This document shows positions 41,162-49,855 of a stretch of DNA of 51,596 bases, piece by piece. Numbering within the stretch: the stretch's first letter is position 1; every line of letters begins with the position of its first letter. The DNA comes from CAWEEP01 sp963808125. Lineage in GTDB: Bacteria; Chloroflexota; Dormibacteria; Aeolococcales; Aeolococcaceae. The stretch spans positions 1-51,596 of the forward strand of contig CAWEEP010000044.1 in NCBI GenBank assembly GCA_963808125.1, given 5' to 3'. The notes beneath the pieces are model-generated. The model worked only from the letters and a program-made list of their open reading frames with translations, did not search any database and was not told the origin of the DNA. Position numbers and translations under genes: made by a program.

Positions 41162-42262
41162 ATGTCAAGCCCACCCCCGCAACCCATCGCCACTCGCGCC
41201 GATCTCATCGGGCGCCTGACCACGGCCGTGCGCCGCCAGGTCGCCTGGACCGTCCTCCACAACCAGGCGATCGCCGACCGCCTCGGCCTGGGGGTCACCG
41301 ATCTCCACTGCACCAACCTGCTGGCCATGGAGGGCCCGATGGCCGCCGGGAGGCTGGCGGACCTCCTGGGGATCACCACCGGGGCGGTCACTGGCGTGCT
41401 GGACCGCCTGGAGCGGGCGGGGATCGTGCGCCGGGAACCCGACCCCACCGACCGGCGGCGGGTCATCGCCCGGCTGATGCCCGAGGGCATGGAGCGCGTC
41501 GTCGCCGAGTACGCCGCCATTGGCACCGCCGTCGAGAAGCTGTACGCCGGGTACGACGACGCCCAGCTCGCCCTGCTCACCGACTACGCCACGCGCAGCG
41601 CTGCGGTGACGCAGGCCATCACCGCCGGGCTGCGATCAGCCGACCAGGCCAAGGGCGAGTACTCCGACGGGCTGTCGGCGCCGCTCGGGGTGGTGAGCGC
41701 CGGCCGCCTGGAGATCGTCGGCAACCTCTCCAAGTTCCGGATGCGGGCCGCCAGCGGGATGCCCGAGCTCTTCCGGGCCCGTTTCGACCGCCGCGCCCCC
41801 CGGGTGCGTGTCCAGGGCGGGACGGTGACGATGACCTTCCCCGGCCTCTTCGCCGCCGGGGTGGGGCGCGGCGAGATGCTGATCAACGGGGCCATCCCCT
41901 GGAACGTGGAGATCCGGGGTGGGGCATCGGAGGTCGACGCCGACCTGGCCGCGGCCCGGGTCACGGGCTTCAGCCTCACCGGCGGCGCCAACCACATCGG
42001 GGTCCGCCTGCCCCGCCCCGAAGGCACCGTGCCGCTGCGCATCCGCGGCGGCGCCAGCCGCGTCACCCTCCTCCGACCCGCCGCCGTGCCCGTCCGGATT
42101 CATGTCAACGGGGGATTGAGCCGGCTGAGCATCGACGGCCGGCAGCTCGGCTCCACGGGCGGCCCCGCCACGCTGGACAGCCCCGGTTACGACCAGGCGA
42201 CCGACCGCTACGAGCTGGAGGTCAGCGGCGGCGCCAGCAAGATCTCGGTGGCGGCCCTCTGA
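41162..42262 (+). CDS. MarR regulator with C-terminal repeat domain
   Basis: 366 residues, more than twice the normal MarR length. Residues 1-150 are a MarR winged helix: TDLHCTNLLAMEGPMAAGRLADLLGITTGAVTGVLDRLERAGIVRREPDPTDRRRVIARL. Residues about 165-366 are beta-rich with recurring G-G-A-S/N motifs at roughly 25-residue spacing: EIRGGASEVDADL, SLTGGANHIGVRL, RIRGGASRVTLLR, HVNGGLSRLSID, EVSGGASKISVAAL. This looks like a right-handed beta helix or sheet of the bactofilin/adhesin kind. I do not know a function for this part; it may bind the signal or oligomerise. It diverges from the methyltransferase-exporter operon and probably controls it. Confidence 0.8.
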   Translation: MSSPPPQPIATRADLIGRLTTAVRRQVAWTVLHNQAIADRLGLGVTDLHCTNLLAMEGPMAAGRLADLLGITTGAVTGVLDRLERAGIVRREPDPTDRRRVIARLMPEGMERVVAEYAAIGTAVEKLYAGYDDAQLALLTDYATRSAAVTQAITAGLRSADQAKGEYSDGLSAPLGVVSAGRLEIVGNLSKFRMRAASGMPELFRARFDRRAPRVRVQGGTVTMTFPGLFAAGVGRGEMLINGAIPWNVEIRGGASEVDADLAAARVTGFSLTGGANHIGVRLPRPEGTVPLRIRGGASRVTLLRPAAVPVRIHVNGGLSRLSIDGRQLGSTGGPATLDSPGYDQATDRYELEVSGGASKISVAAL

Positions 42263-42318
42263 TCCTTCGCGCGATGAGGCCAGCTGGTGGTTCGGGCGAC
42301 CACGCCGTGTAGTTAAGG

Positions 42319-42350
42319 TATACTTGACATAAAGTCAGGTTGACCTAAAC
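42319..42350 (+). promoter_or_regulatory. nadA promoter with dyad sequence
   Basis: TATACT (42319-42324) is a good -10. Right after it comes ACTTGAC-ATAAA-GTCAGGT (42322-42340; 6 of 7 pairs) and then TTGACCTAA, whose ACCTAA half-site recalls DtxR/IdeR boxes. AGGAGA lies 5 nt before the ATG at 42384. The operator is only a suggestion; the rest of 42263-42318 is featureless. Confidence 0.4.
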
Positions 42351-42383
42351 CCGGCCAGCTCCCGGGTTCAGGCAGGAGATCGC

Positions 42384-43373
42384 ATGGCCGTCGCCCTCGC
42401 CCGCCCCGACGCCGCCCTTCCCGGCGCCCCCGCCGGCGAACTCGCCGCCCGCATCGACCGGCTACGCCTCGAGCGCAACGCGGTCATCCTCGCCCACAAC
42501 TACCAGCTTCCCGAGGTGCAGGACATCGCCGACTTCGTCGGCGACTCCCTCAACCTCTCCCGCCTGGCGACGGAGACGGACGCCGATGTCATCGTCTTCT
42601 GCGGCGTCCACTTCATGGCGGAGACGGCGGCGATCCTCTCGCCGCAGAGGACCGTGCTGCTCCCCGACCTCGAGGCGGGGTGCTCGCTCGCCGACACCAT
42701 CACCGCCGACCAGCTGCGCGAGTGGAAGGCCCAGCATCCGGGGGCGGTCGTCGTCTCCTACGTGAACACCTCGGCCGAGGTCAAGGCCGAATCCGACTAC
42801 TGCTGCACTTCGGGCAACGCCGAGGCCGTCATCCGTTCCATCCCCGAGGACCGGGAGATCCTCTTCTGCCCGGACATGTTCCTGGGCGCCCACCTGGAGC
42901 GGGTCACGGGACGCCGCATGCACGTCTGGATGGGCGAGTGCCACGTGCACGCGGGGATCGATCCGGAGCGGCTGGAGGAGACCCGCCGCCGCCACCCGGA
43001 CGCCGAGCTGCTGCTCCACCCCGAGTGCGGATGCACCTCGGCGACGCTGTACCGGCTGGGCCGCGGCGACCTGCCCGGGTCCAGCTGCGTCGTCGCCTCC
43101 ACTGAGGGGATGGTCCGTCGCGCCGTCGAGTCGCCCGCCTCCACCTTCATCGTCGCCACCGAGGTGGGCATCATCCACCGCATGAACCTGCTTGCTCCCG
43201 GCAAGCGATTCCTGCCCGCGTCGGAGGACGCGGTCTGCCCCTACATGAAGAAGATCACCCTGGAGAAGGTGGCCACCTGCCTGGAGCGGATGGCACCACG
43301 GGTCACCGTCCCCACGGCCGTGGCGGACCGGGCCCGCCTCTCCCTGGACCGGATGGTGGCCATCACCGGGTAG
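42384..43373 (+). CDS. nadA: Quinolinate synthase
   Basis: Makes quinolinate from iminoaspartate and dihydroxyacetone phosphate for NAD synthesis, using one [4Fe-4S] cluster. 329 residues. The core has RNAVILAHNYQLPEVQDIADFVGDS, cluster Cys in IVFCGVHFMAETA, LPDLEAGCSLADTI, VVSYVNTSAEVKAESDYCCTSGNA, the second cluster Cys in LLLHPECGCTSA, and the third in AVCPYMKKITLEKV. MHVWMGECHVHAGI and ATEVGIIHRM are also standard. nadB and nadC are not adjacent, so the gene stands alone here. AGGAGA precedes the ATG. Confidence 0.95.
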   Translation: MAVALARPDAALPGAPAGELAARIDRLRLERNAVILAHNYQLPEVQDIADFVGDSLNLSRLATETDADVIVFCGVHFMAETAAILSPQRTVLLPDLEAGCSLADTITADQLREWKAQHPGAVVVSYVNTSAEVKAESDYCCTSGNAEAVIRSIPEDREILFCPDMFLGAHLERVTGRRMHVWMGECHVHAGIDPERLEETRRRHPDAELLLHPECGCTSATLYRLGRGDLPGSSCVVASTEGMVRRAVESPASTFIVATEVGIIHRMNLLAPGKRFLPASEDAVCPYMKKITLEKVATCLERMAPRVTVPTAVADRARLSLDRMVAITG

Positions 43374-43466
43374 GTCGGACGCCCGGGCGGGCCGGGCGAA
43401 CCCTCCCCCTGTCGCCGCATCGGGAACTCGGCCCACTTGGGGCTCTGGAGACACGCCGCCGCCCGC

Positions 43467-43472
43467 TATGCT
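43467..43472 (+). promoter_or_regulatory. -10 hexamer before the PH-like membrane protein gene
   Basis: TATGCT ends 11 nt before the ATG at 43484, leaving a leader of only a few bases. Confidence 0.4.
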
Positions 43473-43483
43473 CGGCGCCACCG

Positions 43484-44077
43484 ATGTCCCGCCGCTACAA
43501 GAACCTCTACGTCCTCGACACCTGGCGCCGCTATGGCAACTGGCTGATCGTCCTGGCCCTCGTCGGCCTCACCATCACGCTCATCTACACCCTCAACAAG
43601 AAGGCTGACGCCGGCACCCCCTGGCTGATCGTCTCCGCCGTCTGCCTCGGCTTCTCCAGTTCGATGTGGCTGCGCCAGCGCTTCAGCTACGTCCAGCTGC
43701 AGGGCGACCGGCTGCTCATCCGGGTCTACGCCTCCAGCTGCCGGGTCGAGCTCGCCGACATCCGCCGGGTTCGGGTGGGCCGCCTGCTCGGTGCCATGGA
43801 CAAGCCGGATCGGCGCCGCTACCTGCCGCGGGGCCGGGCGGCGGAGCGGCGCTGGCACGACCGGGAGGCGTTGCTCTTCCGCCTTCGCGACCCCGACAAC
43901 GGCCGGCTGCGCCGCGTTCTGGGTCGCCGCTGCGTCTTCGACGACGAGGTGGTGCTCCCCCTCGCCGACGCCGGGAGCCTCCTCCGCGAGATCGAAACGG
44001 TGATCAGCCCGCGACATGACCCAGTCCCCACCGGCCCGCGCCCTGTGGGACCGCGCCGGAACCGACGGCGCCGCTGA
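43484..44077 (+). CDS. Membrane protein with PH-like domain
   Basis: 197 residues. Two membrane helices, NWLIVLALVGLTITLIYTL and PWLIVSAVCLGFSSSMWL, are followed by a beta-rich region RFSYVQLQGDRLLIRVYASS, CRVELADIRRVRVGRLLGAM that has the pattern of bacterial PH-like (bPH) domains: strand, strand and an 'I..V.V' turn. The C-terminal 20 residues are Pro/Arg-rich. Function unknown. The PMT gene begins 19 nt downstream, so the two may be co-transcribed. Confidence 0.65.
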   Translation: MSRRYKNLYVLDTWRRYGNWLIVLALVGLTITLIYTLNKKADAGTPWLIVSAVCLGFSSSMWLRQRFSYVQLQGDRLLIRVYASSCRVELADIRRVRVGRLLGAMDKPDRRRYLPRGRAAERRWHDREALLFRLRDPDNGRLRRVLGRRCVFDDEVVLPLADAGSLLREIETVISPRHDPVPTGPRPVGPRRNRRRR

Positions 44078-44095
44078 CCGACGGGTGGATCCCCC

Positions 44096-46153
44096 ATGAC
44101 AGCGACGCCTGAGGAACCCCCCGTGTCGCCGCCGGGTGAGCCGTCGGAGGAGCAGCCCGAGGAGCCGAAGGGCGAGACGCTCGAGGCGCCGTCGGACCTG
44201 CCGTCCCCAGGGGCGTCCGGGGGGCCGTTGGAGGAGACGGAGGACGAGACGGAGGAGGAGACCGAGGAGGGGGCCGCCGAGGAACCCGCACCCCCTCGCC
44301 CGCCATCCCGCGACCGCCCCCTGGTCCGGGCCGGGTTGCGCGGCTTCCTGGATCTCAGCCGCACCGACCTCCTCCTCGTGGTGGCGCTCACCCTCCTCGC
44401 CTTCGTCCTGCGCTTCGCCAGCCCGATCCTTCCCAACTTCCTGGGCGGCAACGCGACCCCGCAGCCGGCCGTCCAGGTGCTCGGCGTCGGCCACGCCTTC
44501 AACAGCGATCCCAGCGCCTGCCAGAACGTCGCCATCGGCAACTCGACGATCAAGGCCTGCGGCCAGATCTTCGACGAGGTCTACTTCCCGACCGACGCCG
44601 CCGACGACCTGCACTCGCCCGCGATCAGCTACTTCGACCCCGAGCCGCCGCTCGTCAAGCTGCTGATGACACCGTCGATCGCCTGGATCGGCTTCAACAC
44701 CTGGGGCTGGCGGATCACCCAGGTGATCACCGGAAGCCTGTTCGTCGGCCTCATGTACCTCATCGCACTGCGGCTGCGCCGGGACCGCTTCTTCGCCGTG
44801 TGCGCCGCGCTCCTCGTCTGTTTCGACGGGCTCGCCTTCGTCGAATCCCGCACCGGTCTCATCGACATGCCCGCCATCTTCTTTGTCGCCATCGTCTACT
44901 ACCTGTTCTTACTGCACTGGCAGGCCCGTACCCGGCGGCAGTGGCGCATCACGCTCTACCTCACCGCCCTGGCGCTGGGGCTCGCCTTCGCCGCCAAGCT
45001 CACCGCGCTGGCGCCGCTCGTGGTCATGGGCGCCCTCATCGGCTTCCGCCTGCTCGCGCCGTACGCAGCGGCGCTGGTGCCGGCGCTGCGCAGGCTGGCC
45101 GGACCGCGGCGCGCCGAGACCGTGCTGTGGAGAGAGGCGGCGGGACGGCGCGCGGTGCTCCATTACGGGGCCGGCGTGATCCTCGTCGGCGTCGTCTTCT
45201 GCGCCGCCTATTCACGCTACGACACGATCTCGCATGACGACGTCTACCGCTTCGTCGCCTGCAACCCGGCCGTCCCCGGCCTGACCACGGACCCCCTGCA
45301 CCCCGTCGACTTCCTCCCCGTCCCGGTCACCGTCATCGACGGCATCACCCTGCCCAACCCGGCGCAGGCCATCGCCAACATCGAGGATGTCAACTCGGCG
45401 AGCCTGCAATACCACGAGCACGAGTGCCACGGCCATCCCTACGCGTCGCGCTGGTACACGTGGCCGATCATGGAGCACCCCGTTCTCTTCTACGCGCAGA
45501 GCGACCATCTTCTCGACGCGCCCAGCGTGGCGGGCACGGCGGTGATCACCGACATGGGCAATCCTGCGGTGTGGTGGCTGGGCATTCTGGCCCTGCTCTT
45601 CTGTGTCTGGCGCATGATGGCGGGCCCAACCAAGCTCCGTGTCGGTTTGGGGGCGCTGATGGTGGCCAGCCTGACGACGATGATCATCACCTTCCACGCC
45701 GCCGAGCCGGCCATCAACGCCTTCACCGGCACCCAGCCCGGCCCCATCCATCCTCCGGGGATCCTCTTCGACCTCGGCTTCCTCGGCATGGCCGTCTTCT
45801 GCGCCTCCGGCGTCGTCTTCGCCGTGGTGTCCCGCCGCTTCGTGCCCAGCTTCATCGTGCTCGGCTACATCGCCAGCTGGATGATGTGGGTGCCGGGCAA
45901 CGAGCAGCGGGTGCTCTTCTTCTACCACGCGCTGGGGATGCTGATCTTCGTGGCCCTGGCGCTCGCCTACGCGCTCACCGCCATCCGCGGTGTCAGGTTC
46001 CAGGCGCGGGGCCGCTGGTGGTCGCTTGCACCGCTCGCCTACGCCGTCATCGGCGTCGTCATCGCCAGCTTCATCTTCTTCTACCCGGTGTGGACGGCCA
46101 TCCCGCAAACCGCCGCCGACCACGTGATGCGGGTCTGGGTCTCGACCTGGTAG
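44096..46153 (+). CDS. PMT-family protein O-mannosyltransferase (GT39)
   Basis: 685 residues. Integral membrane GT-C enzyme that transfers mannose from polyprenyl-phosphomannose to secreted proteins. The first 90 residues are a cytosolic acidic Glu/Pro-rich stretch. Then RTDLLLVVALTLLAFVLRFAS, an external loop with DEVYFPTDAADDLHSPAISYFDPEPPLVKLL (the F-x-E-P-P-L-x-K PMT signature), about ten spans, and IALRLRRDRFFAVCAALLVCFDGLAFVESRTGLIDMPAIFFV where the D-x-x-F/M motif occurs. Near the C-terminus SFIVLGYIASWMMWVPGNEQRVLFFYHALGM matches PMT family ends. In actinobacteria such enzymes act on Sec-exported proteins. A second GT-C-like gene follows 4 nt later. Confidence 0.88.
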   Translation: MTATPEEPPVSPPGEPSEEQPEEPKGETLEAPSDLPSPGASGGPLEETEDETEEETEEGAAEEPAPPRPPSRDRPLVRAGLRGFLDLSRTDLLLVVALTLLAFVLRFASPILPNFLGGNATPQPAVQVLGVGHAFNSDPSACQNVAIGNSTIKACGQIFDEVYFPTDAADDLHSPAISYFDPEPPLVKLLMTPSIAWIGFNTWGWRITQVITGSLFVGLMYLIALRLRRDRFFAVCAALLVCFDGLAFVESRTGLIDMPAIFFVAIVYYLFLLHWQARTRRQWRITLYLTALALGLAFAAKLTALAPLVVMGALIGFRLLAPYAAALVPALRRLAGPRRAETVLWREAAGRRAVLHYGAGVILVGVVFCAAYSRYDTISHDDVYRFVACNPAVPGLTTDPLHPVDFLPVPVTVIDGITLPNPAQAIANIEDVNSASLQYHEHECHGHPYASRWYTWPIMEHPVLFYAQSDHLLDAPSVAGTAVITDMGNPAVWWLGILALLFCVWRMMAGPTKLRVGLGALMVASLTTMIITFHAAEPAINAFTGTQPGPIHPPGILFDLGFLGMAVFCASGVVFAVVSRRFVPSFIVLGYIASWMMWVPGNEQRVLFFYHALGMLIFVALALAYALTAIRGVRFQARGRWWSLAPLAYAVIGVVIASFIFFYPVWTAIPQTAADHVMRVWVSTW

Positions 46154-46157
46154 CCGG

Positions 46158-48349
46158 ATGGCAACCCTCTCGAGCGTCGTCCTCCTCACCCTTCTCGGCG
46201 CCCTCTCCGCCTTCGCCCTGGCGGGCACCTTGCGGAGTTCCCTGCGGCTCTGGGAGCGCGCCGCCGTCGGCATCACCGCCGCCATCGTCCTCGACAGCAC
46301 CGTCTGCTTCCTGCTGAGCCTCGGCATCGGTCTGGGACCGGCGTCGATCCTGCTGGCGCCGGTCGCCGTGACCGCGATCGCCGCCGCCGCCGCCCGCTTC
46401 CGCCCCGCCGCCCTCCTCGAGCCGTGGCGCGAGTTCGTGGGAGGACGCCCAGGTCCACGGCAACGCCTCCTGGCTGATGGCGACCGTCGCCGCCGTCGCC
46501 GCCCTCGCCCTCGTCCTGCTCTTCTCCCGCGCCATGTACCAGGACGTGACCGGCAACCTCCTCACCGGTTACTGGCTGCCCGACTGGTCGCAGCACCTCA
46601 TCACCGCGTCGAGCTTCAGCGTCGCCGGCAACCTGCCGCCGCAGAACCCGATCATGAGCGGGACCCCGCTCTACTACCCCTTCATCCCCGACTTCGCCTC
46701 GGCCATGCTGATGCGTCTCGGGCTCTCGGCGGGCACCTCCCTCTGGCTGCCGCAGGTGGTGCTCGGTGTCGCCGTCGTCGTGCTCGTCGTCAGCCTCGCC
46801 GAGCGCCTCGGGGCGCGCCGGTCGGTGGGAGTGCTGGCCGTCCTCATCTGCTTCATCGGCGGCGGCATCGGGTTCGCCGGTACTCTGCAGGACGCCTGCA
46901 CGGCTCGCGGCGACACCACGCAGCAGTGCAGCCTCGGGTATGTCGTCACCCATCCGCTGCAGGGCGTGGGCATCACGGCAGCCACCGTTCGCGGGGATCC
47001 CCGGCGTCATCGCCGATCAGCCGCGCACCTATGACGGCAATCCCGTGCTGCAGCCGCAGGGGGCCAAGCCCGTCTTCACCGACCAGGAGTGGTACACACC
47101 CCTCTTCGCCTGGTGGCTGCCCCAGCGCACGCTGATGATGGGCTTCGCCGCCGTCCTCGCCGTGCTCACGCTCCTCTTCGCCGCCTTCGACGGACTCCGC
47201 GCGCGCCTCTGGGACGTCGGTGTCGCCGGCGTGCTGACGGGACTTCTCCTCGTCGTGCACGTCCAGAGCCTCTTCGCCCTCGCCATCATCGCCGCGGGTC
47301 TGGCGTTGATGCGATGGCGCCGGGGCTGGCTGCTCTTCGCCGGCGTCGCCGCCGTGGTCGCGGCGCCACGCCTGGTTCAGCTCGCCGCCGCCCCCCACGG
47401 CAGCGCGGCGCTGGGCAACCAGTACCCCTGGCTCGAGCCAGGCTGGATGTCGAGCGCCATCAACACCGCGGCGCTGGGCCACGCGTTCACGCCGTCCGCG
47501 CTGGTCACGGCCATCACCGACTCGGTCCAGCTGCCCTTCAGCGGAGGCTTCTGGGCCTTCTGGTTCGTCAACCTGGGCGTCGCCGTGCCCCTCTGCGTGG
47601 CCGTGACCGTCGCCGTTGTGGTGCGCCGCTGCACCGGCCGGCGCCTCGGCGACGGCGGTTTCCTGGGCATCCCCGCGCCGCTGCTCCGCTTCCTCCTCGC
47701 CTGCATGCCGGTCTTCGTCGTCGCCAACGTCGTCGTGCCGCAGAGCTGGGCCTGGGACAACACCAAGCTGCTCACCTACTGGTACCTGGGCGCAGCGCTA
47801 TTGATCGGGGCCGTCTGCGTCCACCTCTGGCGCGGCGTGTGGCGGCGCATCCTCAGCGCCGTCATCGTCGCCAGCGTCCTCGCCACCGGCGCGCTCGGCG
47901 TCGTCCGCCTGCTCCCCTTCACGCCCAGCGACGTGTCGGTCACCGGCCCCTACACGGTGGCCACGGCGGCCGAGGTCAGCCTGGCGAAGGAGGTGGACGC
48001 GCGCACCGCCGCCAACGCCGTGTTCCTCACCCCGGGGAGCTTCGACGACCCCATCCCGCTGCTCACCGGGCGGCCGGAGGTGATGGGGTACACCGGCTGG
48101 CTGTGGAGTTACGGCCTGGACTACGCCCAGCGCCAGCGCGATGTGGCGCAGGTGCTGGGTGGCTGCGGCGACACCGCCATCGGGGGGTGCCAGGCGATCC
48201 TCACCGTCCTGCAGCGCTACGACGTCAGCTACGTGGAGATCGACACCTCCCAGCCGGGGGTGAACGGCGCCTGGTGGGCGGCGCAGCATCTGCCCGTGAT
48301 CGCGACCGCGCCGGGGATCACCGTCTACGATGTGCGCGGGTACCGGTGA
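46158..48349 (+). CDS. GT-C-like polytopic membrane protein (two frameshifts)
   Basis: About 730 residues when the frame is followed across two breaks. Frame 1 runs from the ATG at 46158 (MATLSSVVLLTLLGALSAFA) to about 46440. The second frame reads WEDAQVHGNASWLMATVAAV to about 46985; the third goes on from PFAGIPGVIADQPRTYDGNP to the stop. At least ten membrane spans are visible. External segments SGTPLYYPFIPDFASAMLMR and YDGNPVLQPQGAKPVFTDQE, then a C-terminal soluble part with AERLG-like and GRPEVMGYTGWLWSYGLDYA, resemble large membrane glycosyltransferase-like proteins of unknown substrate. It starts 4 nt after the PMT stop, so a shared role in glycan transfer is plausible. Confidence 0.75.
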
Positions 48350-48362
48350 TGCAGCCACCTCC

Positions 48363-49202
48363 ATGACCTCGCCCGTCGTCGACGCTCACCTCCATGTCAT
48401 GCCCGACCGCGTGCTGCGCGACGTCGCACAGATCGCCGCCGCCGAGCCGTGGTTCGCCGCCTGCCACGTGGGCAGCAAACGCCTCGCCGGGGAACGCGAG
48501 CTGCTCACGTACCTCGACGGCGAGGAGATCGACCGCGCCGTCGTCTTCACCTGGCCGTTCGCCGACCCCCGCCTCTGCGCCGAGGCCAACAGCTTTGTCG
48601 CCCAGTTGCAGCGCCGCCACCCGCACCGGGTGATCGGCTGCGGCATCGTCCAGCCGGCGGCGCCCGACGCCGCCGCCGAACTCGAGCGCTGCGCCGGTAT
48701 GGGGCTGGCGGGCATCGGCGAGTTGAACGCCGACGCGCAGGGATGGGACCTGGAGGGGGACGGAATCCTCCTGCTCGCCGCCCGGTCGGCCTCCCTCGAC
48801 CTGCCCTGGACCCTGCATTGCAGCGAGCCGGTCGGCCACGACTACCCCGGCAAGGGGACGGTGACCCCGGAGCGCCTGGCCCGCTTCGCGGCGCGGGTGA
48901 CCGGCCTCCGCCTGGTCGCCGCCCACCTGGGCGGGGGGCTGCCCTTCCACGCCCGCATGCCGGAGGTCCGCGAGCTCTGCCGCCGCCTGTGGTTCGATCT
49001 CGCCGCCATGCCCTTCGTGTACGGCCCCAGCGCCGTCCGCGACGCCGTCACCCTGGTCGGCGCCGACCGCCTGCTCCTCGGCACCGACTTCCCCCTGCTC
49101 GGCGTGGCCCGGTACCGGCGGGCCCTGGATCAGGCCGGAGTGGACGGCGCGGAGATGCGCCTCATCATGGGCGAGAACGCCGGGAGCGTCTGGCAGCGCT
49201 GA
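48363..49202 (+). CDS. Amidohydrolase family protein
   Basis: 279 residues, TIM-barrel metal hydrolase of the amidohydrolase_2 type. It starts PVVDAHLHVMPD (metal HxH), goes on with DRAVVFTWPFADPRLCAEAN and IGCGIVQPAAPD, the third ligand histidine in WTLHCSEPVGHDYPGKG, the fourth in LRLVAAHLGGGLPF, and the catalytic Asp in RLLLGTDFPLLGVARYR; MGENAGSVWQR is the usual closing helix. Such enzymes include decarboxylases and hydrolases of small carboxylic acids; the substrate is not evident. The start is the ATG at 48363, 13 nt after the preceding stop; an upstream GTG (48330) overlaps that gene. Confidence 0.85.
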   Translation: MTSPVVDAHLHVMPDRVLRDVAQIAAAEPWFAACHVGSKRLAGERELLTYLDGEEIDRAVVFTWPFADPRLCAEANSFVAQLQRRHPHRVIGCGIVQPAAPDAAAELERCAGMGLAGIGELNADAQGWDLEGDGILLLAARSASLDLPWTLHCSEPVGHDYPGKGTVTPERLARFAARVTGLRLVAAHLGGGLPFHARMPEVRELCRRLWFDLAAMPFVYGPSAVRDAVTLVGADRLLLGTDFPLLGVARYRRALDQAGVDGAEMRLIMGENAGSVWQR

Positions 49203-49241
49203 GGCGGCGGCGGAGGCCGGCGGTCCTGGTCAGGGTCCCGG

Positions 49242-49715
49242 TCACGACGGGGGCAGGCCCAGGGCGGCCCGGGTGGTGTCGCCGGCGGCGATCGCCTTGG
49301 TGCCGTCGGTGGTGATCTGCGCGCTCCAGGTGGTGTAGCTGGAGGCGCTGCCGACCCCGTTCAGATCGGTGATGACGGCTTCGTCGTCGCTGATCAGGGT
49401 GTTGATGTCGGCGGCCGCCGTCCCGCTGGCCCCGATCCCCTGGACCGCGCTGTCGAACGTCGTGAGGGCTGCCGCGTACGCGGAGGCCGGAGCCACCAGG
49501 GCGCTGGTCTGGGTGACGCCCACGATGGCGCTGCTCCACTGCAGGTAGGCGGCGTCCACGCCGTTGGCGGCCTCGAGGTACCTCTCGGCGACGGTGGTGG
49601 TCGATGCCGGCGTCTCGGTGGACCCCGATGCCGAGCCCGCCGGTTTGGCGCTGGAGCTGCCGCATCCGGCCGCGAGGACCGCCAGCCCCGCCAGAACGAG
49701 GTGTCGCGCCTTCAT
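49242..49715 (-). CDS. Small lipoprotein, unknown function
   Basis: 157 residues. MKARHLVLAGLAVLAAGC is a short signal peptide ending in a lipobox (LAAGC). A Ser/Thr/Ala linker is followed by a helical domain: TVAERYLEAANGVDAAYLQW, TDFDSAV-type LTTFDSAVQGIGASGTAAAD and INTLISDDEAVITDL. It resembles no family I can name with confidence; helical lipoproteins of this layout are frequent in actinobacteria. It lies convergent to the amidohydrolase and downstream of pntB in the same orientation, with a 140-bp gap that suggests its own promoter. Confidence 0.75.
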   Translation of the reverse strand: MKARHLVLAGLAVLAAGCGSSSAKPAGSASGSTETPASTTTVAERYLEAANGVDAAYLQWSSAIVGVTQTSALVAPASAYAAALTTFDSAVQGIGASGTAAADINTLISDDEAVITDLNGVGSASSYTTWSAQITTDGTKAIAAGDTTRAALGLPPS

Positions 49716-49855
49716 CACCTGACCCCTGTGATCGTGGATTCCGATCCCATGACATCGCCGTCCCTCGGGCATCCCCATTCCGGCCGGCCGCCCGGGTGGC
49801 GTGGCAGCATCGTACGCCGTCCAAAGTTTCCCGCGGGTCGGCGCGGTGCCGGGCT

